NCBI GenBank assembly: GCA_000719025.1
Contig: JODP01000022.1
Coordinates: 1-64,000 of the forward strand
From: Kineosporia aurantiaca JCM 3230
GTDB taxonomy: Bacteria > Actinomycetota > Actinomycetes > Actinomycetales > Kineosporiaceae
Length of the DNA stretch: 64,000 nt
Reading direction: 5' to 3'
The translations under genes and the position numbers were made by a program. Under the pieces are notes generated by a model, which saw only the letters and a program-made list of their open reading frames with translations, had not been told where the DNA came from and did not search any database. Shown here piece after piece: positions 1-8,431 of this stretch (the first letter of the stretch is position 1; every line of letters starts with the position of its first letter).

Positions 1-19
1 CGGACGTGTCTTGTGGTGA

Positions 20-559
20 TTCACATCCTCTGCCAAGGAACCCGTCCTCAATTCACCGGCCCCACAGCCCTGCCGTCAGCAACGTCATGACAGGCAACAC
101 CTAGGCGTCGCTTTCCCAGCTGACCTCACCGCTAGCCTGCTGCGTCACGACGGGACAGGGACTAGTCCCGACGCTCACGACGAGCTCATCCTGCCCGTCG
201 ACAACGCTCTCATCCCTCTGCAGGCAATGGTCAGTCGCTGGGTCATGCTGACCACGATTCTCGAAGAAGCCACCGATGACCCGGATGCGCTCGGGCAGTG
301 GTTTCACCCGGCCTGGGTTCCCTTTGCTGAGAGCGGTGGTGCCGACGCTCTGGTCATCGACGCCAGGCATGGGCCCCGGTACGGCCGGATTGGGACCTTC
401 TTCCACGACGACCGTACCTACTTCGAAAGCTACGGCTCCTATGCCGAGCTTTTGGAAGCCACTGCCGAGGGGTTGGAGAACAACTCTGCTGTCGACGGAG
501 TGTTCCCGGACGTCGACCATGACGGCAGACTTAGTTGGTCGGCCAGCAGGGGCCAATAG
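20..559 (+). pseudogene. SUKH (SMI1/KNR4)-like protein remnant, no start
   Basis: The frame is open from just after a TGA at 17-19 to the stop at 557-559, but its first usable start is ATG 227. That ATG lies inside the conserved fold, so the natural N-terminus is missing. Residues before it (LGVAFPADLTASLLRHDG, then LILPVDN) and after it (HPAWVPFAES, then a Gly/Asp-rich strand) match the order seen in SMI1/KNR4 proteins. These commonly act as immunity proteins of contact-dependent toxin systems. No toxin gene is nearby in the window. It ends one base before the convergent gene at 560. Read as a 5'-decayed immunity-type gene; family assignment is from motif pattern only. Confidence 0.45.
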
Positions 560-1315
560 TCAGGGGGCTGACTTGCTGTTCGTGAAGATAACGTCGTCGT
601 AGTCCAGGAAGCCGACAGAGACGTCCAGGGTGAGGTCTTTGGGGTTGTCGACTCCGTAGCCCATCCACCAGGTAATCTTTCGGCCGGGCAGGATCTTGTT
701 GTCTGGGGCGTCCAGCCCGTCCTGGAAAATACTGTCGCCCTCACGGTCGCCGCTGGTGATATTGCCCGTGGTGAGGGTTGGGTCGAACGTCTTCTTGGTG
801 CCGTTGGTGAAGGTCAGCTTGACCTTGACTGCGTGCTTGAAATCCTCTCCGCCGGCGGCGAACTCGTCGCGCTTGAACTTCACCGGCTTGCCCACCTGCA
901 GCGTGCTGCCGTCGCCGAACTTCACCGTGCTGCCGAAACGGTAGACCCCGTCGGGCAAGCCGCTACCGGCATCACCTTCGTCTGCTGCGTTCTGGCCCGT
1001 GGTATCGCCGCTCTTGTCCGCTTCGACGCCGGCAACGGAGTGATTCTTGTCGTTCTCGCTGATGGCGGCGCCCAGGATGGCAGTGCAGCCGCCGACGCCG
1101 AGAACGAGCACACCAGAAAAGATCAGGAAGGTGAGCAGGACGGGATGCCGGCGCGGCCAACTCTTGCGCTGCTGGCCGCGGTTCCAGTGCTGAGGGCCCT
1201 GTCCTGGTGGTGGTCCGGCCCAGCCCTGCTGCTGTCCCGGCCGGCCCTGCTGCTCTTGCCAGCTTTGCGGTTGTCCCTGCCAGCCCTGCTGCTGCCATCC
1301 CTGGTTATTGCTCAT
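560..1315 (-). CDS. Single-pass membrane protein with DUF4352-like domain
   Basis: The 251-aa protein starts at an ATG that follows a GGAGAAGG Shine-Dalgarno. Residues 1-55 are rich in Gln, Gly, Trp and Pro (low-complexity cytoplasmic segment). Residues about 58-82 form one hydrophobic helix ending GVGGCTAIL. A linker rich in Asp/Gly/Ala follows, and residues about 120-248 form a beta-rich extracytoplasmic domain (VYRFGSTVKFGDGS, KVKLTFTNGTKK) resembling DUF4352 or telomeric-repeat-like immunoprotective folds of actinobacteria. The VGGC stretch looks like a lipobox but lies too far from the N-terminus for a normal lipoprotein. The function is unknown; an exported sensing or binding role is inference. 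Confidence 0.7.
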   Translation of the reverse strand: MSNNQGWQQQGWQGQPQSWQEQQGRPGQQQGWAGPPPGQGPQHWNRGQQRKSWPRRHPVLLTFLIFSGVLVLGVGGCTAILGAAISENDKNHSVAGVEADKSGDTTGQNAADEGDAGSGLPDGVYRFGSTVKFGDGSTLQVGKPVKFKRDEFAAGGEDFKHAVKVKLTFTNGTKKTFDPTLTTGNITSGDREGDSIFQDGLDAPDNKILPGRKITWWMGYGVDNPKDLTLDVSVGFLDYDDVIFTNSKSAP

Positions 1316-1561
1316 GACCTTCTCCTCCGCCGGTGCCAGATCCGGAACGTAACAGGCACAAACTGTGCGTGTCTGGTCAACGGAAAAGTTTTAATGATCA
1401 ACATGTTGGTTGGGAGCGTGATCGGCCCGGGCTGACAAGGACGGGACCCCGCCGAGAAGATGATCAAGGTTTGACTAGAAAGAGGGCTGAGCGGTGCCTT
1501 GGTAAGTATCGGGAAGCCTGGTGTCGGACCTGCGGGCTAGGTGTTGCGGTGCATGGGGTTG

Positions 1562-2116
1562 GTGCTGACGAGACCCGCTGGCCATCCGCGCGCCGTCGAC
1601 CGGCAGGAAACGCTACGTCAAGCGGCCCACTTCTTCTGGTAGCACGGGTTCTCCGGAACATCGACCCGTATGCTCGGTGCCACCCTCGGCATCTTTGGCC
1701 CGAGCCTCTACGCCGCATTCGGCACCTCGAACGAGCTGTTCGACGAAGCCGTTCGCAGCTACGCCCTGCGCTATGGCGAGATCTACGACCGGGCGCTCAG
1801 CGAGCCCACGGCGTCGAGCGTCATCAGGCGACTGCTCCTGGAATCAGGGGACAAGTTCACGTGCATGGGCCAGGGGCATCCCGGCCGCCTCACCAGTAGC
1901 GCGGTCATGTCTGACGCGTCATTCACCCTGGATGTCCGAACGTATGTCGCCGATCTGCAGCGCGCTGATGAGGCGCGGGTTGCGCAGTCATACGGCCCAC
2001 CTCGCGAACGTGCACGGGCGGTAACCATCTTTCGTCGGACGCGGTGGGCCCACCGCTCTATCAGCGTCACCGTTGCGCCCACCGCCACCCGTGCCCCCAC
2101 GCCGTCACCACCGTGA
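1562..2116 (+). pseudogene. TetR-family regulator with internal amber stop
   Basis: Reading from GTG 1562 gives MLTRPAGHPRAVDRQETL and then AAHFFW, followed by TAG at 1640-1642. The same frame continues HGFSGTSTRMLGATLGIFG and PSLYAAFGTSNELFDEAV. Together these make a normal TetR helix-turn-helix: recruitment helix, FW.HGF, then GI.GPSLYAAFG. The C-terminal ligand domain follows to about residue 150 before similarity fades. The single TAG between Trp and His, where other members have Arg, is the clearest lesion. A shorter product could start at ATG 1670, but it would lack the first helix. The frame stays open to the TGA at 2114-2116. Confidence 0.7.
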
Positions 2117-2197
2117 CGGGGGAGGTCGGCCAAGGCTTAATTGTTTCGGATGGAGGCGAGATTGTGGGTGGCCCGGACATGTAGGGACGGAGGTGAC

Positions 2198-2410
2198 ATG
2201 ACGGAGGACACGTTCCGTGATTTGTTCGCTACGCATTTTTCCGACGTCTGGCGTTTCGTGCGGCGTCGGGTGGCCTCGGACGCGGATGCGGACGACATCA
2301 CGGCAGAGGTATTTTCGGTGGCCTGGCGTCGGCAGGACCAGTTGCCGACCGGGGCGGAGCGGCCCTGGTCGCGGCCGAGCACACCGAGAAGGTCTCAAGC
2401 CTGCGAATGA
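2198..2410 (+). pseudogene. Truncated ECF sigma factor (region 2 only)
   Basis: ATG 2198 follows a GGAGG Shine-Dalgarno and begins MTEDTFRDLFATHF. The sequence SDVWRFVRRRVASDADADD and the segment ITAEVFSVAWRRQDQLP are characteristic of sigma-70 region 2 of ECF factors. After LPTGAERPW (about residue 57) the family sequence stops abruptly and the frame runs into the following gene fragment. No region 4, and so no -35 recognition domain, is left. The next gene's 5' part is missing at the same point, so a deletion joined the two. The product is unlikely to act as a sigma factor. Confidence 0.75.
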
Positions 2411-3033
2411 CGTTCACCGGTGCCGGTGGCTTCGGTGGTCGCGGGGAAACCGCGGGAAGCGACTCCCGCATCCTCTACACGGGAGAGGGGACGTCTTCGG
2501 TGACAACCGTCGTCGGCGATCGTGAATACACCACGCAGGATGGCAGAACCACCTGGAAGAAGCTGTCGGACACGGAGAGGCTGGCCCCGTTCGCCCGATC
2601 CGCGGCCGACGTGGTGAGAGCGGCGTCCAAAGATCCTCAGGTGCAGTCGATCGGCCAGGAAAAGGTGCGAGGCGTCAAAGCCACCCACTACCGGGTTACC
2701 CTTCCGGCCGATGGTGACTCGCAGTCCGAGTCGGACCTGACGAAACTCCCGGAGAGCGAGCTGGCCTGGTTCGACCTCGACAACGTCGAGGGTTACAGCG
2801 ACCCGGTCAACATCGACATCTGGGTGGCCGACAACCTCGTTCGCCGCATTGCCACCACTGTCAAGGACCAGCCCGAAAGCTCCAGCGAGTTCTACGACTT
2901 CAATACGCCCATCACCATCACCGCTCCCGAACAGGCAACCCCGGCGCCCAAGGACGCCGCTCCCCAGGTGCATGTCCACCAAGACAGCCCGACGTCCGTC
3001 ACTGCGAAACTCGGTTATTCGACGAACGAATGA
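2374..3033 (+). pseudogene. 5'-truncated LolA/LprG-like secreted protein
   Basis: The frame reads AEHTEKVSSLRMTFTGAGG and then GVKATHYRVTLPADGD. These are a mid-protein start and strands typical of actinobacterial LppX/LprG or LolA-like exported lipid-binding proteins, which are often encoded next to ECF sigma factors. Signal peptide and lipobox are absent because the sequence begins at the junction near 2368-2374, inside the sigma fragment and in another frame. ATG 2407 could give a 208-aa cytoplasmic form, but the natural start is lost. The C-terminus carries an Ala/Pro/Val-rich tail. A strong hairpin follows the stop immediately. Confidence 0.65.
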
Positions 3034-3080
3034 CCTTCGCTGTAGGGACTTCCACGGTCGTGGAATCCCTACAGCGAAGG
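3034..3080 (+). terminator. Very strong stem-loop after lipoprotein fragment
   Basis: CCTTCGCTGTAGGGA (3034-3048) pairs perfectly with TCCCTACAGCGAAGG (3066-3080). An inner TTCCAC/GTGGAA stem closes a GGTC loop, with one unpaired C. That is 21 base pairs in total. It begins at the stop codon of the truncated lipoprotein gene. There is no T-tract, as is common for actinobacterial terminators. Confidence 0.75.
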
Positions 3081-3231
3081 CCTGGGCCAGAACGGCCAGG
3101 TCACCCTCACTGACCCAGCAACGCGTCCATGGTTCGCCGCCCAATCCCGGCCCATCAGCGGATTGTCGTCCGAGTGCGCCAGGAAGACTACCGCCAGCGC
3201 GCAGGCCCAGCCGCGAGAGCGGATCTGTAGG

Positions 3232-3530
3232 TCAGCGTGTGTCGAGGACGACTCCCTCGAGGTATTTGCGGGCTGCTTCGATAGGGTCGTCGAGGGAGAG
3301 GGCCTTCGCCCGCTGCGCGATCTTGGTGTGCATGCATCGGTCCATGACCCTGTCGAGCAGTTGGCGCTTGTTCCCGAACGCAGAATAGATGCTGGGAGCG
3401 CTGATCCCCGTGCCCGCAGTCAGGTCGGTCGTGGCCGTCCCGTCGTACCCCTGGCGCCAGAAACCACGGGGGCGCCCGGGGATACAAGCGGTCGTGGCTT
3501 GCCCGTGGGCGAAGGCTCTGAGTTCGACAT
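3232..3530 (-). pseudogene. TetR-family regulator, frameshifted and truncated
   Basis: On the minus strand, ATG 3530 starts MSNSEPSPTGKPRPLV, a normal TetR N-terminus. The frame then degenerates. In another frame a textbook helix-turn-helix follows: FWRQGYDGTATTDLTAGTG, ISAPSIYSAFGNKRQLLDRV, a connecting helix ending KYLEGVVLDTR, and a TGA at 3232-3234. A frameshift, with a short deletion of the first helix, separates the two parts. The ligand-binding domain is not recognisable after the stop. The DNA-binding part is of the same AraR/SCO-like type (PSIYSAFG) as the pseudogene at 1562, on the opposite strand. Confidence 0.6.
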
Positions 3531-4007
3531 GATCGGGCGCGCTCGCAAGAGCGGATCATGAAAAATCCGCCAGGCTTGTTATTTCGGGCCCAGGGCAGGA
3601 CGCGACCTAGGGGGAACACCGACGCAGCGGCTGCCGATCGACGCGATCCGCTGGGGGTCCGTTGGGGGAGTGGAGCGTCCTGGTGGGAAAAGTACGCGAG
3701 TCTGGTTGCCAGCGTATTTATGAAGTCTACTGACGGTGGCGCTCGGGAGCGTAAGCCGGTTGACGGCGATCCGCGTCGAAACTGCAGGGATCGACGTGTA
3801 GGACGACGGTGCCGGTCACCACACAGGTGACCGGCAGCGTCCTCAATTCTCTCTCGGAAACGAATCAATCTGCATCGGAGCGGAGTTCGCCGTCCTGGAG
3901 CCAAGGATCAGTCCACGTCGGCCGCTGGCGTCACTGATGGGGCCGGAGCCAAGTTGACTCACCGCCATCCCGGCGATCCAGGGTCCTGTCAGATGCTCTG
4001 GGAAGAA
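3531..4007. other. Intergenic stretch without a recognisable gene
   Basis: No frame here shows family motifs or a plausible start with Shine-Dalgarno. The only structure seen is the perfect hairpin at 3811-3835. The stretch lies between a TetR pseudogene and the end of the M20 peptidase gene and is probably decayed coding sequence. Confidence 0.5.
3811..3835. repeat. Perfect inverted repeat, terminator-like
   Basis: GCCGGTCACC (3811-3820) and GGTGACCGGC (3826-3835) form a 10-bp perfect stem with an ACACA loop. It lies downstream of the M20 peptidase stop codon (minus strand) at a distance of about 170 bases, so it may end that transcript. It could also be left from a lost gene. Confidence 0.5.
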
Positions 4008-5426
4008 TCAGGAACGACGCGCGTGCGCGTTGAGCAGACCCGCGATCGCTTCGGTGACTCGTTGTGCCATGGGCAGACTTAACCACTCGTCCGGCACGTG
4101 CATGTTCGAGTCACTGCTGGCGGCCCCGGTGACGACGAACTGGGCCTGCGGATAACGACGGCCGAGCATCCCGATGAAGGGGATCCCGCCGCCGATGCCG
4201 ATCGCCCCTGGGGCCGAGCCGAACGCGCTCTTGCTGACGTCGTCCAGTGCGGCCTGGAGCCACGGGGCTCGTTCGGGTTCGTTCCAGCCGTCAATCAGCA
4301 TGAAGTCATTGACCTCGACGTCCGCCCCGTAGGGGACATCGGTGGACAGGGCCGTGACCAGGGCGGCGCGCGCCGCCTCGGCGCTGACCGTCGGAGGGGT
4401 CCGGAAGGACAGTCGCACGCTGACAGCATCGCTCAACACCATGGGGGCGCCGGTGGCGGCGGCCAGGCCGGACAGCCCGACGACGGTCAGGGCAGGACGC
4501 CAGGTGTTGTTCAGGAGCAGCTCGGTGTCGTCGTCGGCGACGGCGCGGGTGCTTCCGCTGAGGGGCAGGAGTCGGGCGACGTCGGGATGCAGCGCCGCCA
4601 GCTCGGCTGCTTCGGCCCGGCGGACCTCGGGGATCGGCGCGGTCATTTCCGGCAGCCTGACCTCACCGGTCGCCGAGTTCTCGATGCGATCCAGCAGCGT
4701 TCGCAGCACCCGCACTGGGTCGGCGACAATGCCGCTGGCCAGCCCGGAATGGACCGGCGTGTTGAGCACGCGGACCGTCAGCGTGGCCACCACGGCTCCG
4801 CGCAGATTCGTGGTGAGCCACAGTCGTTCGTTGTCGGCACCCACCGAGTCCAGGCCGATGACGAGGGTGACGTCGCCCAGTCTTGCGTCCAGGTGTTCCA
4901 GGTAGGCGGGCAGATCGGGGCTGCCCGACTCCTCGCCGGTCTCCAGCAGGACCACCGCCCGTGCGTGTTCACCGCCGTGCTGGCGCAGCGCAGAAACCGC
5001 CGTCAGGGCGGCGTAGCCGGAGTAGCCGTCGTCCACTGCTCCTCTGCCGTAGAGGCGGTCACCGCGCACTACTCCCTGCCACGGGCCAAGGCCGGCCGAC
5101 CATTCTCCCTGAGCCGGCTGCTTGTCCAGGTGGCCATAGAGCAGGACGGTGCCCTTCGACTCCGAACCCGCCGTTCCAGGGATGTCGACCATCAGCAGAG
5201 GGCCTCGATCGTCCAGCGTGACGACCTCTGCGGTGGCTCCGGCCAGGCCGAGATGCTCCGCCCAGGACCGAACGTGCTCGACCGCCGCCGTCAGGTGACC
5301 GTGCTGAGCCCACTCGGGATCGTAGGCGGGCGAGACCGCGGGGATGGCCACGAATTCCAGAAGGCTGGGAACAACGTGCTCGTCCCACTGCCGTGCGATG
5401 GATGCGCGAAGATTGTCATGATCCAT
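4008..5426 (-). CDS. M20 family metallopeptidase (dipeptidase-type)
   Basis: This 472-aa cytoplasmic zinc peptidase fits the M20 dipeptidase/carnosinase-like group that hydrolyses di- and small peptides. LLYGHLDKQP carries the first metal ligand His99 and catalytic Asp101. GAVDDGYSG (Asp132) provides the bridging Asp. ETGEESGS (Glu165-Glu166) provides the general base and a ligand. IGLDSVGAD and the C-terminal GIGGGIPFIGMLG to SDSNMHVPDEW region complete the metal site. A dimerisation domain lies about 205-330. Length and motifs are complete, so the gene looks intact. Neighbours on both sides are unrelated, and no operon is evident. Confidence 0.9.
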   Translation of the reverse strand: MDHDNLRASIARQWDEHVVPSLLEFVAIPAVSPAYDPEWAQHGHLTAAVEHVRSWAEHLGLAGATAEVVTLDDRGPLLMVDIPGTAGSESKGTVLLYGHLDKQPAQGEWSAGLGPWQGVVRGDRLYGRGAVDDGYSGYAALTAVSALRQHGGEHARAVVLLETGEESGSPDLPAYLEHLDARLGDVTLVIGLDSVGADNERLWLTTNLRGAVVATLTVRVLNTPVHSGLASGIVADPVRVLRTLLDRIENSATGEVRLPEMTAPIPEVRRAEAAELAALHPDVARLLPLSGSTRAVADDDTELLLNNTWRPALTVVGLSGLAAATGAPMVLSDAVSVRLSFRTPPTVSAEAARAALVTALSTDVPYGADVEVNDFMLIDGWNEPERAPWLQAALDDVSKSAFGSAPGAIGIGGGIPFIGMLGRRYPQAQFVVTGAASSDSNMHVPDEWLSLPMAQRVTEAIAGLLNAHARRS

Positions 5427-5670
5427 GACGAAGACCTTAGAACGCCTCGCCCGTTCGATGCGCTAGGCCGTCCGCTTCCGGCCCGGGGTCGGATCTCAGT
5501 ACGGACGTTCGGCGCGCCGCACGCCGAGGAATGCCCCAGAATGCCCGAATGAGTTTGGACGCAAGCGGGCCGGGAGCCGGTCGCAGCGACGGGGTCTGCG
5601 ACGCCAGGTACTGGGCAAGGAACCACCGCAGCCGGCTCATCTGCCCCTGCTCAGGCATCTTGCCGGTCGG

Positions 5671-5895
5671 ATGGCCCACCAGCGCAGCTTCACGTTCCTC
5701 ATGCCTATCGGCCTGCTGCTGAGTCAGCTCGGAAGTCTTCTCACGTCGCCCAGCATCTGGAAGGCGGTCTTCCTTGCCGTCCTGGCTCTCCTGTTTCTGC
5801 CTGTCGTTGTGCAGGTTCGGCGTGAGACACGACGGGCCGAGCGGTTCCTGGCCGAGCATCCCGAACAGCCGAAGGATGCCGCCGGGCTCGGTTGA
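5671..5895 (+). CDS. Small two-helix membrane protein
   Basis: The 74-aa product begins MAHQRSFTFLMPIG. It has hydrophobic segments at about 8-24 and 29-47 and a charged C-terminal tail (RRETRRAERFLAEHPEQ). This layout is common for small actinobacterial membrane proteins of unknown function. The Shine-Dalgarno is weak, and the frame stays open upstream without another start, so the N-terminus is uncertain. Codon use looks normal for the region. No partner gene is obvious. Confidence 0.5.
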   Translation: MAHQRSFTFLMPIGLLLSQLGSLLTSPSIWKAVFLAVLALLFLPVVVQVRRETRRAERFLAEHPEQPKDAAGLG

Positions 5896-6162
5896 GGACT
5901 GACAACTTTCGGCACCCTCTGGCTTCGCCTGAGCACCTTTCCGGCGCACCCCGTCGGAACCAGTCATCCGACGGGTGGCCTCCCTCGTGGCGTCGTGCTG
6001 GGCGCCAGTGTCACCGGTCTCGACCGGCAGGCTCCATCACCGGCCACCGTCAGATGACGGGCACCCATCACGCCTTCCCGTCCCTAGGTTGAGTGCTGCG
6101 GAGCGATGCACTGCCGTAGCGATCCGCTGACGGCCACACGGAAGACTGAACGGGAGTCCTTG

Positions 6163-6765
6163 ATGAGAATTGCTGTCCTCGGAACCGGAATGGTCGCCCA
6201 CACCCTGGGTGGTGCCTGGAAGAAGGCTGGCCATGATGTCGTGCTCGGCGCCCGCGATGTCGCCGATGACCCTGACTTCCAGGTGCTGACGCTGCAGGAG
6301 GCGATCGTGACCGGCGAACTGGTGGTCAACGCGATTACCGGTTCGGCCGCGCTGGAGGCCATCACCGGACTCGACACCTCGGCGATGGCCGGAAAGACGT
6401 TGCTGGACGCGACCAATGCCCTGACTGAGACGAACGAACTGCTGTACCCGAACTCCAGCCTCGCAGAGCGCCTGCAGGCAGCCCTTCCGGACGTGCGGGT
6501 GGTCAAGTCGCTCAACACCGCGGCCATTCAGGTCATGGCCGATCCCACGCTGATCGGCCCGAGCAGCGTCTTCGTCTCGGGCGACGACGAGGCTGCCAAG
6601 GATGCGGTGAAGCGGCTTCTGCACGATCTGGGGTGGAGTGACGAGGCAATCGTGGACCTAGGTGGTGTGACCACCGCTCGCGGACCGGAGGCGCACATCC
6701 TGCTGTTCTTCGAAACCATTGCTGTCCTGAAGGATCCGATGTTCAACATCCACGTTGTCAGGTGA
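6163..6765 (+). CDS. NADP-binding F420H2:NADP-reductase-like protein
   Basis: The 200-aa protein starts at ATG 6163, seven bases after GGGAG. It begins MRIAVLGTGMVAHTLGGAW, a Rossmann GxGxxA-type loop, followed by GHDVVLGARD. VVKSLNTAAIQVMADP corresponds to the substrate-side motif of the NADPH-dependent F420 reductase family (CoG2085), where VVKAFNT is typical. The family transfers hydride between NADPH and F420 or related substrates; many actinobacterial members are uncharacterised oxidoreductases. The following membrane-protein gene overlaps its stop, so the two are probably co-transcribed. A second member lies at 9677. Confidence 0.8.
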   Translation: MRIAVLGTGMVAHTLGGAWKKAGHDVVLGARDVADDPDFQVLTLQEAIVTGELVVNAITGSAALEAITGLDTSAMAGKTLLDATNALTETNELLYPNSSLAERLQAALPDVRVVKSLNTAAIQVMADPTLIGPSSVFVSGDDEAAKDAVKRLLHDLGWSDEAIVDLGGVTTARGPEAHILLFFETIAVLKDPMFNIHVVR

Positions 6766-7384
6766 TCCGCGGCCGGACGAAGCCGGCCCCACTCCGGTCT
6801 TTGCCTCGGCGCTGGCCAACGAACAGTTCATCCTTCAATCGGTGTCCAGCTCCACCATCAGCGAAAGTTCCGGTCGGGCCGCCCTGTACCTGTCCGCGCT
6901 CTCCAGCGGGCTGGTCGCCATCGGGTTCGCCAGCGCGTCTGATTCCATCCTGTCGGCGATCACGTTCACTGTGCTGCCGACGGTCTTCCTGCTCGGTTGC
7001 TTCACCGTGGTAAGGCTTATCGACACCAGCGTGGAGAATTTGGTGGTCCTGCGCCGGATCGAGCGCATCCGCCAGTACTGGGTCACCCTCTCGCCGGATG
7101 GGGAGCGTTTCTTCGAAGCGGATTCCGCGACCGGAGGACACCGAGGGGTGCGCTACGGAACCTGGGCCATGCTGTTCACGACGGCCAGCATGGTCATCGT
7201 CGTGAACGCCGTGGTCGCCGGATCCATCGTGACGGTCTTTCTGGTCCGGGTCGAAGGGCTGACCCGGGCGGTCGGCGTCCCGATCGGGGCAGGCGTCGCT
7301 CTCGTCGTTGCGGGGTCAGCCCTGGTTTACCAGCACTCCCGGATCACTCGCCTGGTTCTGGGGGCAGGGGATCCAGGGAGGTGA
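6755..7384 (+). CDS. Four-helix membrane protein, unknown function
   Basis: The 209-aa protein reads from TTG 6755, which overlaps the stop of the upstream reductase by 11 bases. No ATG/GTG start exists before the first membrane helix. Hydrophobic helices lie at about 42-61, 66-88, 134-163 and 170-190. A cytosolic loop at 89-133 contains RRIERIRQYWVTLSPDGE. The N-terminal stretch NEQFILQSVSSSTISESSGRA is also seen in small actinobacterial membrane proteins. No catalytic motif is visible. Translational coupling suggests expression with the reductase, but a joint role is only inference. Confidence 0.65.
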   Translation: MSGDPRPDEAGPTPVFASALANEQFILQSVSSSTISESSGRAALYLSALSSGLVAIGFASASDSILSAITFTVLPTVFLLGCFTVVRLIDTSVENLVVLRRIERIRQYWVTLSPDGERFFEADSATGGHRGVRYGTWAMLFTTASMVIVVNAVVAGSIVTVFLVRVEGLTRAVGVPIGAGVALVVAGSALVYQHSRITRLVLGAGDPGR

Positions 7385-7453
7385 ATCGCAGCCTCAGAAC
7401 CGTTGCGGCAGAGACGTTTGACGTTGGAATCATCATGCGAGAGGAGCCGTCCC

Positions 7454-8392
7454 ATGATGGCGGAACAGTGGGTTGCCACAGACTTCGGAGGGCCCTCGGT
7501 CTTGGCCCTGAGGGAGGTGGCTCTGCCCGCTCCGGCACAAGGCGAGGTCATTGTCGCTGTACGTGCATGCGGCATGAACCCGGCCGACTACAAGCACTTC
7601 GGTTCCGCGCAGGATCGCGCGCTCCTGCCCCTGACCGTCGGTTACGAGGTGGCGGGTGTCATTGCCGCCGTCGGACCGGACACAGCGATCGCAACCGGGC
7701 CTGCTCATGTCGGTGATGCTGTGATCGGGTTTCAGGTCACAGCCGGCTATTCAACGGCGATAACCATGTCCGCAGCCGACGTCTTCGCCAAACCGGAAGG
7801 CCTGAGTTTCGCCCAGGCAGCAAATCTCCTGCTGGTCGGCACCACGGCCGCCGAACTCATCGCAGCCGCACCGGTGAGCCCGGGCGACACGGTTCTGGTC
7901 CACGGCGCCGCCGGTGCGGTAGGCGTGAGCTTGGTCCAGCAACTGGGTCTCGCGGGGGCACGGGTGATCGGAACGGCCGCAGAGAACGACTTCGAACTGG
8001 TCCGGCAGTTCGGAGGCGTGCCGGTGACCTACGGGCCGGGCCTGGAGGAGCGGGTCCGTGAGGCTGCCCCGGAAGGTATATCCGTTGCGCTCGACACCGT
8101 GGGGACCGACGAAGCCGTCGACGTCTCGTGGGCCCTCCTGGAAGATCCTCGTCGGCTGGTATCCATCGCTGCGTTCGGCCGTTCCGAAGATGGTGTGCGC
8201 CTCCTGGGTGCGCACAACCCGGACAGCGCTCCGTTTCGTGCCGCTGCCCGTGGACGGATCGTCGACCTCGCTTCCGCCGGCGACCTCACCGTGCCACTGG
8301 CCGCCACCTTTGCCTTCGGCCAGGCCCCGGCGGCTGTTGAGGTGCTGATCGGACCTCACCCGAGCGGCAAGCTGGCCTTGATCGTGAACTGA
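7454..8392 (+). CDS. Zinc-independent quinone oxidoreductase (MDR superfamily)
   Basis: This 312-aa NADPH:quinone-oxidoreductase-like enzyme begins at ATG 7454 (MMAEQWVATDFGGPSVL), with GAGGAG seven bases upstream. The N-terminal GroES-like fold shows VRACGMNPADYKHF and VGYEVAGVIAAVG. The Rossmann part shows VLVHGAAGAVGVSLVQ, the usual nucleotide loop of the QOR group, and no zinc-binding Cys/His set is present. Family members reduce quinones or enones with NADPH. The gene stands alone between a membrane-protein gene and a convergent epoxide hydrolase 39 bases away. Confidence 0.88.
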   Translation: MMAEQWVATDFGGPSVLALREVALPAPAQGEVIVAVRACGMNPADYKHFGSAQDRALLPLTVGYEVAGVIAAVGPDTAIATGPAHVGDAVIGFQVTAGYSTAITMSAADVFAKPEGLSFAQAANLLLVGTTAAELIAAAPVSPGDTVLVHGAAGAVGVSLVQQLGLAGARVIGTAAENDFELVRQFGGVPVTYGPGLEERVREAAPEGISVALDTVGTDEAVDVSWALLEDPRRLVSIAAFGRSEDGVRLLGAHNPDSAPFRAAARGRIVDLASAGDLTVPLAATFAFGQAPAAVEVLIGPHPSGKLALIVN

Positions 8393-8431
8393 TCGACGGC
8401 AGTTGGCAGTTGCGCCGCATCGTGCTCGTTC

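Noticed and set aside
3188..3904. 238-aa minus-strand frame over the TetR pseudogene region
   Set aside because: The recognisable TetR helix-turn-helix lies in another frame. This one is Arg/Pro-rich without conserved features.
4098..5552. 484-aa plus-strand frame over the M20 peptidase gene
   Set aside because: It is antisense to a gene with complete metal-site motifs. Composition is Arg/Gly-rich, as in GC-rich shadow frames.
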